A stretch of DNA of 64,000 nucleotides, from assembly GCF_015351075.1 (NCBI RefSeq), contig NZ_JADKRS010000007.1, positions 20,334 through 84,333 on the forward strand. The letters run 5' to 3'. The position numbers and the translations under genes were made by a program. The notes beneath the pieces were generated by a model. That model searched no databases. It was given only the letters and a program-made list of their open reading frames with translations, and was not told the origin of the DNA. Positions 15,489 through 22,691 of the stretch are shown in pieces. Source of the DNA: Clavibacter sp. VKM Ac-2873 (lineage in GTDB: Bacteria > Actinomycetota > Actinomycetes > Actinomycetales > Microbacteriaceae). Position 1 is the stretch's first letter. Every line of letters begins with the position of its first letter.

Positions 15489-17408
15489 TCACGCGACATC
15501 ACCGAGGTACTGCCAGCGGGCTTCAGGGTCGAGGGCCCCCTGGATGACGAGCGCCCGCGCTGCTCGATGGTCGGCACGACTGTTGGTCCGCGGGTAGCGC
15601 GGCCACACACGCTCACCCGTCCCTGATCCTGCGAATAGCGGTCGACTCGATGCAGTAGGACGTCGAGGACGAGCTCGCGGGGCCGTGTGCATCGTCATGA
15701 GCTCGGCGTTCCACCAGGCCCAGACCTCCCGCTCGGCGCGGTACCGGTGCGCCCGATCCACGAGGATCCCGGAGACATCGAGCGCACGGGCGGCCGCGTC
15801 TCGGAGATCGCGTACAGCACGAGCCCATCCGTCGGGGTCAGCCTTGATCAGGCGGTGTCTGCGGAGCCTACTGAAGATGGTCGCCGTATGCCGGGCAGTG
15901 ACGCCGAGCAATCCCGCGGCCCTGTCGACCGTCAACGCCCCCTGGCGACCGAGGGTCGCATACACCTTCCCAGCGAGATGACCCAGACCTGGGCGCGTGA
16001 AAAGGTCGTGCCGCTGGTCGGTCAGTTCGTTCTCGAGGATGCTGGCGAGTTCCGCACGACGCCCGAAGAGTTCGGAAGGGGGGGCGGGGTTATCTAGTGG
16101 TTGTGACCCAACCGTGTGCCGAGGTGTGGAAAGTCGCCAGGTCACCCGCCATTCAGCAGCGTTGCCGGCGTCAGCGACAGTCACTCGCTTGACGAACCCC
16201 GCCTCGGCGAGGGCGACGAGGGCTCGCTGTGCGGTGCTGCGGCCCAACCCGGTCATCAGGGCGAGATCCCGGATGGAAGCCGCCACGGTCCGTTTGCCGG
16301 TCTGCAGAGTCAGGTACACCAGGGCGGTGAGGATCGAGCGCCGCGAGACGGCGGCCTCGGAACGTCCCCACCGGCCGGGGGTGACGCGGAATGAGGTGAG
16401 GATGGAGTCGACGTCTCGGATGATCGCCGCGAGTTCCGTGAGGTCTCGCGTTTCGCGCGCGGACGGGAGCGGGCGCTGCACCGCCGCATATTGCTGGGCC
16501 TTGGCCCACTGCCGCTCGAGGCGCTCTCGTGCTTCGTTGACGTTGCGCTTCCTCCGAGCACCCCGGCCTGCGTTCTTGGTCCGGTAGTGCTCCATCCCCG
16601 GCGCGGTACGAGCGGCGTGCTCGACATCGCTGAAGGTCCAGCCTGCGTTCGCGGCAGAGAGCAGGCACATGAAGCCGGTCCAGGACGGGTTGCCGCCGCC
16701 ACCGATCGTGGCCATGTGCGCGATTCCGGCGCGGCTGAGCTTCCGGTGCGCCCGATGCTCGCTGTCAACGGGACCGGAGGGATCGCTGTCGGCCCCGCGG
16801 GTCGGCATGCGGTTCGTCAACAGTGCCGTGAGGGCGTCGAGGTCCTGCGCCGACGTCGAGGGGACCAGGAGCGAGCTCACGTCTCCAGCGAGCACGCGCG
16901 AGTTCGTCCCGTCACGATGCGGGGACAGGGGAGGACGAGCGGCACCCTCGGCGGGGTTGCGGAGCATCCCGTGGTCCAGGGTGGGGAAGTTCGCGCGCGC
17001 CGCGGACGCGAGGGCACCGACCTGAGCGGCGTCGGCGCCGCCCTGGACGGCGAGCCACACATGACGGCCGCCGGCGCCGGAGGAACGGCACAGAACATGG
17101 GCGATCGCGAGCTCGTCGAGCATGCGAGCAAGCACGGCCGCCTGATCCTGCGCCTGTTCCATCAGCTCGGGCACCGCACCTGAGCTGTCCTTGCCGTCGA
17201 AGTCGAAGCAGATGAGCCGGTAGCGGCCGGCAGCGTCGGCGAGGCGGATCGCCCACGGCGTCGCTGGCGCATCCGGGCCCAGCGGGTGCAGACGAGGGTA
17301 GCTGTTGGTGTCCAGGCGCCCGTAGGCGTCGCGGATCATCGCGCGCACCTGGTCCCGTGGACTCAGACGGCGTGTCAGCTCCCATGCGGAGCCGATGGAC
17401 GGCGACAC
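15489..17408 (-). CDS. repA: Plasmid replication initiator (RepA, primase-like, winged helix)
   Basis: The open frame reaches 17579, but that TTG lies inside a hairpin terminator, so I place the start at the GTG at 17408 (639 residues). An ATG at 17345 is also possible; none has a clear ribosome site. The N-terminal part has primase-polymerase-like motifs: a CFDFDGKD acidic motif, then CRSSGAGGRHVWL, then SPHRDGTNSRVLAG. The middle has a conserved WTGFMCLLSAANAGWTFSDV segment. Further on are helix-turn-helix elements (LMTGLGRSTAQRALVALAEAG and LLGVTARHTATIFSRLRRH). The C-terminus ends RWQYLGDVA. This is the widespread Rep family of actinobacterial plasmids. It is the best evidence that the window is plasmid DNA. 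Confidence 0.85.
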   Translation of the reverse strand: MSPSIGSAWELTRRLSPRDQVRAMIRDAYGRLDTNSYPRLHPLGPDAPATPWAIRLADAAGRYRLICFDFDGKDSSGAVPELMEQAQDQAAVLARMLDELAIAHVLCRSSGAGGRHVWLAVQGGADAAQVGALASAARANFPTLDHGMLRNPAEGAARPPLSPHRDGTNSRVLAGDVSSLLVPSTSAQDLDALTALLTNRMPTRGADSDPSGPVDSEHRAHRKLSRAGIAHMATIGGGGNPSWTGFMCLLSAANAGWTFSDVEHAARTAPGMEHYRTKNAGRGARRKRNVNEARERLERQWAKAQQYAAVQRPLPSARETRDLTELAAIIRDVDSILTSFRVTPGRWGRSEAAVSRRSILTALVYLTLQTGKRTVAASIRDLALMTGLGRSTAQRALVALAEAGFVKRVTVADAGNAAEWRVTWRLSTPRHTVGSQPLDNPAPPSELFGRRAELASILENELTDQRHDLFTRPGLGHLAGKVYATLGRQGALTVDRAAGLLGVTARHTATIFSRLRRHRLIKADPDGWARAVRDLRDAAARALDVSGILVDRAHRYRAEREVWAWWNAELMTMHTAPRARPRRPTASSRPLFAGSGTGERVWPRYPRTNSRADHRAARALVIQGALDPEARWQYLGDVA

Positions 17409-17498
17409 GCCGGGGGGGTTCTCAGGCCGACGTTCTGGCGCTTGCAGGCGCGATGGAGCTACTATGGCGACATCTCCTCGGAGGTACAACAAAGACCC

Positions 17499-17598
17499 GG
17501 TTGGTAGCCGGTGTGGATGTGGTGGAGCTCGGACCCTGGGTTGGTAGCCGTTGAGGGGGTCGGAGCTACGAATCTTCAAGAGCCCGTCGTTGGTAGCG
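17499..17598. repeat. Iteron-like TTGGTAGC repeats upstream of repA
   Basis: The word TTGGTAGC occurs three times in one orientation: GGTTGGTAGCCGG at 17499-17511, GGTTGGTAGCCGT at 17539-17551 and CGTTGGTAGCG at 17588-17598. The spacings are 40 and 49 bases. The third lies in the loop of the hairpin at 17578-17608. Repeats upstream of a rep gene are candidate initiator-binding sites. Confidence 0.5.
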
Positions 17599-17608
17599 AC
17601 GGGCTCTT
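17578..17608 (-). terminator. 12-bp hairpin terminator
   Basis: AAGAGCCCGTCG (17578-17589) pairs perfectly with CGACGGGCTCTT (17597-17608) around TTGGTAG. It is six bases after the stop of the 127-residue gene on the minus strand and ends in T-rich sequence on either strand. Its position argues that the Rep protein starts further downstream. Confidence 0.75.
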
Positions 17609-17613
17609 ATTCG

Positions 17614-17997
17614 TTAACTGGTCGTCGGGCTGGCCTCCTCGGAAGCAGTCGCAGGGGAGAGCACGGGCAGTGCTCCCAAGTCGTTGCGCAGCGGTGCTGC
17701 GGGGCGCTCGGGGGAGAGCGAGAGGGACAGACCATCGGCCGCGAACGCGGCAGCGGACGCAGTGGCGAGGACTGCGGCGCCGGTGTCGGATGCAAGCCGG
17801 GTCTCGTGTGCCTCGGCGGACTCCCCTCGAGGACGTATGTCGCGTCGCGGGCCGATGGGGGTGCTCGTCATGCGGCGGGTCTCGCCCTCGAAGGGGTCGC
17901 TGACGTCCTGGTTGGAGTGCGTATCGCCGCACCCTTGGACGGATTTCGCGGCGAGTCCATCTACAACCCGGTGTTCGTGGGTTATGCTCGCGGACAT
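17614..17997 (-). CDS. Hypothetical 127-residue plasmid protein
   Basis: It starts at an ATG with a near-perfect AGGAGG 6-7 bases upstream, which supports real translation and excludes the longer frame to 18042. The sequence (MSASITHEHRVVDGLAAKSV…) is Ala/Ser/Pro-rich, with no signal peptide or membrane helix, and is not recognised. It ends just before a strong terminator and lies between repA and a small ribbon-helix-helix-like gene, so a role in plasmid maintenance or copy control is possible but unproven. Confidence 0.6.
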   Translation of the reverse strand: MSASITHEHRVVDGLAAKSVQGCGDTHSNQDVSDPFEGETRRMTSTPIGPRRDIRPRGESAEAHETRLASDTGAAVLATASAAAFAADGLSLSLSPERPAAPLRNDLGALPVLSPATASEEASPTTS

Positions 17998-18085
17998 AGA
18001 GAGACCTCCTGTGAAGGCTGGTTGATCTGGATTAGCTCGCACCTCGAGCCGGCAAGCAATGACGGTGGGAGCTACAACACGTGTT

Positions 18086-18122
18086 GGGGGTCTGCCGCGA
18101 GAGCGGCGGGCCCCCCTTGCTT
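18086..18122 (+). terminator. Plus-strand terminator without an upstream plus-strand gene
   Basis: GGGGGTCTGCCGC pairs with GCGGCGGGCCCCCC (with G-T pairs) around GAGA and is followed by CTTGCTTTT, a classic intrinsic terminator on the plus strand. Both flanking genes are on the minus strand, so it may end a small regulatory RNA. Confidence 0.6.
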
Positions 18123-18362
18123 TTAGGCGACGTCTGCGATGGGCAGCTCCTGTCGGGTGGGTATCCTCACTGGCTGGACCGTGACGAGCTCGGGCATGCC
18201 GAGGTTCTGCGCGAGGAGCGCGGCGATGTAGTCACTCACCGTCATGCCGCGCATGTCGGCTTGGGCCTTGACGGCCTCGCCGAGGGGCGCGGGGACCCGC
18301 GACAGGAGCGCCTGCCGGTCGCCCTTTGCCGGTCGTCCTCCGTGGTGTCGCTGTGCAGCCAT
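18123..18362 (-). CDS. Small ribbon-helix-helix-like (CopG-type) protein
   Basis: This 79-residue protein is MAAQRHHGGRPAKGDRQALL…, with a basic N-terminus and a segment RVPAPLGEAVKAQADMRGMT followed by VSDYIAALLAQN. This is the strand-helix-helix layout of Arc/CopG/HicB-type DNA-binding proteins. It probably regulates plasmid copy number or its own small operon with the downstream 127-residue gene. No toxin partner is evident next to it. Confidence 0.65.
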   Translation of the reverse strand: MAAQRHHGGRPAKGDRQALLSRVPAPLGEAVKAQADMRGMTVSDYIAALLAQNLGMPELVTVQPVRIPTRQELPIADVA

Positions 18363-18388
18363 GTCTCGGAGGTTAGTGGCTGCTTGAT

Positions 18389-18739
18389 TCAGAAACAGCT
18401 CTCGTTCGCGGCGTGTCCGATCCGTGTCGTGCAGGACACCGTGCCGTGGTGGGTGATGCTCTGCGTCTCGAGCGACGCGAGCACAAGGTCTTCGTCCGAA
18501 CCCGACGGCGGCCGGTGCAGTCGCAGCTCGCCGGAGACGCAGACGCGCTCACCTGCATCTAGGCCGAGGAGCACGGTGACAGCCAGGGAGCCCCGGCACA
18601 CGACCTCACAGCATGCCGCCGACGAGGTCGATGATCCACCTCGTACCGGATCGGCGCAGGTGAAGGTGGCGGTGATCGCGCCCGCGTCATCAGCGAGCAG
18701 GGGCCCGTCTATGACGATCCCATGCAGTAGGACTTGCAT
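18389..18739 (-). CDS. Small OB-fold-like (SSB-related?) protein
   Basis: This 116-residue protein starts at an ATG with GGGAGGTGCG upstream, a strong ribosome site. The strand pattern VLLHGIVIDGP, ITATFTCAD, LAVTVLLGLDAGERVCVSGEL, DLVLASLETQSI resembles the OB fold of single-stranded-DNA-binding proteins, in which the GERVxVxGxL strand is typical. It lacks the acidic SSB tail. It is divergent from an ArsR-like regulator across a perfect inverted repeat, so it may be controlled by it. The SSB assignment is tentative. Confidence 0.6.
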   Translation of the reverse strand: MQVLLHGIVIDGPLLADDAGAITATFTCADPVRGGSSTSSAACCEVVCRGSLAVTVLLGLDAGERVCVSGELRLHRPPSGSDEDLVLASLETQSITHHGTVSCTTRIGHAANESCF

Positions 18740-18753
18740 CGCACCTCCCCGCC

Positions 18754-18776
18754 TATTGGTACTTTATAGACCAATA
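18754..18776. promoter_or_regulatory. Candidate ArsR-type operator
   Basis: TATTGGT (18754-18760) and ACCAATA (18770-18776) form a perfect 7-bp inverted repeat with a 9-bp AT-rich spacer. It sits between the divergent OB-fold-like and ArsR-like genes, in an otherwise GC-rich region. Confidence 0.65.
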
Positions 18777-18812
18777 AGTGCTACGTACGCGCTATTTGGA
18801 CACACTCGCGAG

Positions 18813-19130
18813 GTGCCCAGACGCGTCGCCCCGCCCCTCCCCACCGAAGTCGGCATCAGCGTCGACGCCCTCGGTAGTCGGGTGAGGGTGGGCTTGATCC
18901 GCCATCTGCTGGCGCATGGGCCGAAGACACGACCGGAGCTGGCACGGGACATGGGGCTCTCGAGCTCGATGGTGGCGAAGCACCTCGACGTCCTCGAGAA
19001 GCTCGGAGCAGTAGCCCTGGACCCTCCCCGCTCGGAGCCGGACAGAAAGCCCCGCCGCTATGTGGTGCAGCAGAAGCGCGTCGATGGCATGTTGAAGACG
19101 CTGTCGATGGCGCTGACGGGTGCTCTCTAG
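18813..19130 (+). CDS. ArsR-like winged-helix transcriptional regulator
   Basis: The protein is 105 residues from a GTG at 18813. The open frame extends much further upstream, but that part is antisense to other genes. It has a winged-helix core: ALGSRVRVGLIRHLLAHG, then RPELARDMGLSSSMVAKHLDVLEKLGAV (recognition helix), then a basic wing RKPRRYVVQQKRV. No metal-binding Cys cluster is seen, so the signal is unknown. A leaderless start is possible because no ribosome site precedes the GTG. It faces the OB-fold-like gene across a candidate operator. Confidence 0.75.
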   Translation: MPRRVAPPLPTEVGISVDALGSRVRVGLIRHLLAHGPKTRPELARDMGLSSSMVAKHLDVLEKLGAVALDPPRSEPDRKPRRYVVQQKRVDGMLKTLSMALTGAL

Positions 19131-19687
19131 GAGCCGAGCGGCCGTCGCCCGGAGCGGGTGGTCTCCGGCCGCTGCCAGAGCCCTTCAGCGCGGTCGGCGC
19201 GAGGGAGCAAGAGGGCCCCACCGCCATGAGCGCAACGAAAGCTCTTCGACGCCGGAGCCGGCGTTGAGGCAGGGGAGGGAGAGGGGAACATCACAGCAAA
19301 GGCGCGGTAGGCCGTCGAGCCCGTGGCACACGCACGTATCCCCAGGGCGCGCACAGCATGGTGACGGTGGATGCCCCCTGAGATGCAGATGGGCAGAAGC
19401 CCGCCGAGGCCCGAGAGGCCTGGCACCCATGGCTACGCGTCTGTAGCTCAGCCTCCAGGGGAGACCCCGGCACTTGTCAGCGCGATCCGTGAAGACAGCC
19501 TGGCCTAGGGGGAGATCCCGTCCCGCGGGACGGGCTTCACGGTAGCGAGGGCACGGGACGCTGGCGGCGACGGGCAGGAGACGGCGACGCGATGAGGACG
19601 CCCTGAGCCGCGGACGGCCGCGCCGGGGCGCAAGCTGCGAGCACGGCAACAGCGTCGTCGACGTGGACGTACGTCACCAGCATGCGG
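19131..19687. other. 0.56-kb intergenic region
   Basis: It holds convergent 3' ends. Frames present are short, Arg/Pro-rich and overlapping. I see no gene, RNA or clear repeat. Confidence 0.4.
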
Positions 19688-20422
19688 TCATCCCAAGGAC
19701 TCCTCGATGCGGCGGGCGGCAGCCTCGTCCTCGTCATGGCGGCGGGCAGCGCGATGCGCGGACGCGAGCCTCGCTCGCACCAGCTCCATCAGCTCCGTCT
19801 CGGACAAGAACCCGATGGCTCGTTCCCGGACGCGGTCCGGCCATCCCGCTTCTTGCAGAGTGATGATCCCAGCCGCGGCCAGGCCTCCGGTGAGAGACGT
19901 GCGAGCGACTCGAGCCACCTCCACCAGGTGACGCACCGTCATGCCCTTCTCGTCGACGTGACGGGACAGCCGCTGCGCCGGCATGTCGAGGCACTCGGAA
20001 AGTCGGTGCCGGAGGTCGCCGGCGGCGATGGCATCGAGCCAGCCCTGGACGCTGTTCGGCTGAGGTGGGTTCTGGTGGATCCGCTCGTCACGCAGACGCG
20101 CCGCGTAGTGGCCGCTCCGGCGGCGCAGCAGGGCGGCGGATGCATCATCGAGTGTGACCTGAGCCAGGACCTCTGCTCGGGTGGGCGCCATCACGCCACG
20201 ACGGAGGTCCTCGTACTCGACGAAGGTCGACAGCACGTCGACGGGGTTCGCCGACACGGCGCGAGCGGCGGCGATGACGGTCCGCTCCTGCACCCACCCA
20301 CTGGCCAGCTGTCGGTGCAGTGCCATTCGCCCGAGGCCGATCGCCTGGGCGAGCGGAGCATTCGCGCTGGCGAGGGAGTTGTCGCTGGCCCAGCGTTTGA
20401 AGTCGGCGGCGGAGACGGGCAT
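19688..20422 (-). CDS. Hypothetical protein with N-terminal helix-turn-helix
   Basis: The protein is 244 residues from an ATG with AAGGGA about 8 bases upstream. Residues 1-45 (MPVSAADFKRWASDN… IGLGRMALHRQLASG) look like an XRE-type helix-turn-helix. A segment VIAAARAVSANPVDVLSTF follows. A second helix-turn-helix-like part reads RLSECLDMPAQRLSRHVDEK. The C-terminal third is helical and acidic-basic. I do not recognise the family. It is probably a DNA-binding regulator. It is a single gene, with the hydrolase gene's terminator upstream. Confidence 0.65.
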   Translation of the reverse strand: MPVSAADFKRWASDNSLASANAPLAQAIGLGRMALHRQLASGWVQERTVIAAARAVSANPVDVLSTFVEYEDLRRGVMAPTRAEVLAQVTLDDASAALLRRRSGHYAARLRDERIHQNPPQPNSVQGWLDAIAAGDLRHRLSECLDMPAQRLSRHVDEKGMTVRHLVEVARVARTSLTGGLAAAGIITLQEAGWPDRVRERAIGFLSETELMELVRARLASAHRAARRHDEDEAAARRIEESLG

Positions 20423-20792
20423 CCGGAGTCCCTTCTGGGAAGGTGGAGCTGTGTGGTTCGCCTTCGCGTCGTGCGCCTTCGTCACGTCCAGCCTTCGTGG
20501 ATCCGGCGATGAAGCCGGCATCGAGTCAGACGGGCGGCGTCGATGCGCCCGAGAGCCGCGGCGAGTGGACGCATTCCCGGCCCACGCGTGCGCTGGCGTG
20601 GGTGATGCAGGATCGGCGAGCAATGGGGGTCGCTTTCGCCCCTCTTGGGAGGTCGGCTTGGGCGGTCCGGGTAGGCGTGGTTCCATGACGACGAAGGCCC
20701 ATGGGGCCCGAGCACCGGGAGACAGACCCGCTGCCCCTACCTCGCGGGAATCGCATCTCGAGGGGACTCGCCCGCTGAGCGGCGATGCGGGC

Positions 20793-20838
20793 CGAAGCCC
20801 GACGGGGGATGCCCTGAGCGCCCCACCGTCGGGCTTCG
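20793..20838 (-). terminator. 13-bp hairpin after the cutinase gene
   Basis: CGAAGCCCGACGG (20793-20805) pairs with CCGTCGGGCTTCG (20826-20838) with a 20-base loop. It lies 48 bases past the stop of the polyester-hydrolase gene on the minus strand. Confidence 0.6.
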
Positions 20839-20885
20839 ACTGATCGCCAGCGGCCATGCGGATCACGCCACGGGGTCACGCTCAC

Positions 20886-21764
20886 TCAGCAGGCGCTGCG
20901 GAAGTCACTGATGAGCCAGCTCCCCACCTGCGCAGGGCAAGCGAAGGGCTGGTATCGCTGGTCATCGTCGATGTAGCGCTTCAACCACGCGATGCTGGCG
21001 CTGGCGATGGTGGCGTTGGGGTAGTTCGGTGCGAAGTGGCTCTGGTTGCGCAGCTCGATGTACTCCTTCGCCCGCGCGGAGGTCAGCGACTCGTAGAACG
21101 GCCTCGCGTGGTAGGCGACCGGCGCGATGGTGTCGTCCTGCGCACCGATGATGAGGGTGGGGGCCGTCACCTTCGGCGATGGGCTGTCGAGGTCGTACGG
21201 CGTCATGGGGATCACGGCACGGATCGAAGGATCGTCCTCGGCCGCCTGGAGCGCTCCGCCGCCGCCCATGGAGTGGCCCATCACACCGAGACGCGCGGGA
21301 TCGACGCGGTCGCGGACCGGGCTGCTGGTCGTCAGATATGAGAGGGCCGCACGCAGCTCGTCACCTCGCTGCGCTGGCTGGTCACCCGTGGTGATCGTGT
21401 CGATGATGAACACGACGAAGCCATGGGAGGCAAGGCGCGGTCCCAGCCAAGCGAGGCTCCACTCGTTCGCGGTGAAGCCGGGTGCGATGGCGACGGCCCC
21501 GAACTTACCTGCGCTCGTGTCGGTGGGGTAGTACACGGTCCCTCCGCCGAAGCCGGACACGGAGTCCGCCGAGACCGCGCTATCCGCGACAGCGAAGGAG
21601 CCGCGTTCGGCTGAGATGCTCTCGGCAGTCGGGGCCGGACCTCGCTGGTAGGGGTTGGTCGCCGCGTTCGCGGAGACGGTGGTGCCGAGCGCCGCGGATG
21701 CCGCGACGAGCATCGTGGCGGTCGTGATGAGCAGGCCGCGGCCGCGGGGTCTCATCTTCGTCAT
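20886..21764 (-). CDS. Secreted polyester hydrolase (actinobacterial cutinase / PET-hydrolase family)
   Basis: The protein is 292 residues from an ATG with GGAGG six bases upstream; a longer start at 21776 lacks such a site. It has a signal peptide of about 36 residues (SANAATNPYQ). The sequence follows Thermobifida-type cutinases closely: GFGGGTVYYPTD, APGFTANEWS, WLGPRLASHGFVV, IDTITT, GHSMGGGG, TLIIGAQDDTIAPV, SHFAPN, and a C-terminal disulfide (Cys276/Cys292). The triad is Ser165, Asp211 and His243. Oxyanion residues are Phe98 (Tyr in TfCut2) and Met166. The wobbling Trp of PET hydrolases is Tyr190 here (MTPYDL). The likely natural role is cutin or suberin ester hydrolysis in plant tissue. 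It is divergent from a TetR gene with a perfect palindrome between. Confidence 0.9.
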   Translation of the reverse strand: MTKMRPRGRGLLITTATMLVAASAALGTTVSANAATNPYQRGPAPTAESISAERGSFAVADSAVSADSVSGFGGGTVYYPTDTSAGKFGAVAIAPGFTANEWSLAWLGPRLASHGFVVFIIDTITTGDQPAQRGDELRAALSYLTTSSPVRDRVDPARLGVMGHSMGGGGALQAAEDDPSIRAVIPMTPYDLDSPSPKVTAPTLIIGAQDDTIAPVAYHARPFYESLTSARAKEYIELRNQSHFAPNYPNATIASASIAWLKRYIDDDQRYQPFACPAQVGSWLISDFRSAC

Positions 21765-21854
21765 GGTGTCCTCCATCTCGAGGGGATCATGGGCTCGCTC
21801 AGTTCTCCGGGATGATGTCTCGGAGTCTCACGAGCACCTCGTGGGAGCACGGTA

Positions 21855-21870
21855 GTGGTAGATCTACCAC
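21855..21870. promoter_or_regulatory. Perfect 16-bp palindrome, candidate TetR operator
   Basis: GTGGTAGATCTACCAC lies between the divergent cutinase and TetR genes, about 90 bases upstream of the cutinase start. A perfect palindrome of this size next to a TetR gene is the expected autoregulatory operator. Confidence 0.75.
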
Positions 21871-21934
21871 GCGGTCTAGCAATAGTGCACATGCCCATCG
21901 TTTGTGCACGCGAGGGAAGAGGAAGACAGACGGG

Positions 21935-22516
21935 ATGAGCGAAGAGACCACCGATGGGCGCCGCCTGCGCTATGCGCACCGTCGTGGCGAGATCCTCACC
22001 GCGGCGACCGAACACGCCCTCGACAACGGCCTCGATGGGCTGACGCTCCGCGGGATCGCGGACAGCGTCGGCGTCAGCCACGCGACGCTCGTGCACCACT
22101 TCGGCACTCGGGACGCGCTCATCGCGGAGATCGTCCAGCACGTGCTCACCGAGGCCCTCTCCGCTCCCGCGCCGGTGGCAGACGGAGACGACCCCTTGCG
22201 CGCCCTCTGGACGCGAGCGACCGACCCCATGGGCCGTCGACACGTGCGGCTCTTCGCCGCCATCACCGGCAGTAGTCTCTACGGGCAGACGCCCCTGGCC
22301 GAGGCCGTCACTCATTCCATGCGCGATCGCACGGCACTCCTGGCTCGCGCGATCGAGGCCGGAGGGTGCCCGGCGTCGGAGGCGGAGGCCAGGGCGACGC
22401 TCATCCTCGGCGTGACACGTGGACTCATCGTCGACCTGCTCGTCACCGATGACCACGATCGAGTCGAGGCCGCGTTCACCGCATTCGCCGCGTCCCTGCG
22501 ATGCGCACCCCTGTGA
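21935..22516 (+). CDS. TetR-family transcriptional regulator
   Basis: The protein is 193 residues from an ATG after a purine-rich GGAAGACAGACGGG. The N-terminal helix-turn-helix is clear: REILTAATEHALDNGLDGLT, then IADSVGVSHATLVHHFGTRD, typical TetR helices 1-4. The rest is the helical ligand-binding domain. It probably represses itself and the divergent polyester-hydrolase gene from the palindrome at 21855-21870. The inducer is unknown; a cutin monomer is a guess. The stop is followed about 90 bases on by a run of 15 C. Confidence 0.9.
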   Translation: MSEETTDGRRLRYAHRRGEILTAATEHALDNGLDGLTLRGIADSVGVSHATLVHHFGTRDALIAEIVQHVLTEALSAPAPVADGDDPLRALWTRATDPMGRRHVRLFAAITGSSLYGQTPLAEAVTHSMRDRTALLARAIEAGGCPASEAEARATLILGVTRGLIVDLLVTDDHDRVEAAFTAFAASLRCAPL

Positions 22517-22602
22517 ACTCGGCCGTTCGACGAGCCCGCGGGCCTCACGAGGACATCGAATGGCCGACGGCCTGGACGCCGCGAGCGGAAGCCGTCGAGG
22601 CG

Positions 22603-22617
22603 CCCCCCCCCCCCCCC
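22603..22617. repeat. Homopolymer tract of 15 C
   Basis: Fifteen consecutive C bases lie between the TetR stop and the ATPase gene start, about 75 bases upstream of the latter. Such tracts slip during replication and could vary promoter spacing or be a sequencing artefact. Confidence 0.8.
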
Positions 22618-22691
22618 GTCGGACCCGGCCAGCACCCGACGGGATGACCCCTGTAGGGATAGAATAAAGTAAATACGATTTGGAGAGCATG

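Noticed and set aside
17409..17579. N-terminal extension of the Rep protein to a TTG at 17579
   Set aside because: That TTG lies in a 12-bp hairpin terminator, and the extra residues are Pro/Arg-rich without conservation-like features. A programmed role was not excluded.
18081..18812. Long N-terminal extension of the ArsR-like frame
   Set aside because: It runs antisense through two well-supported minus-strand genes. Only the part from 18813 has winged-helix similarity.
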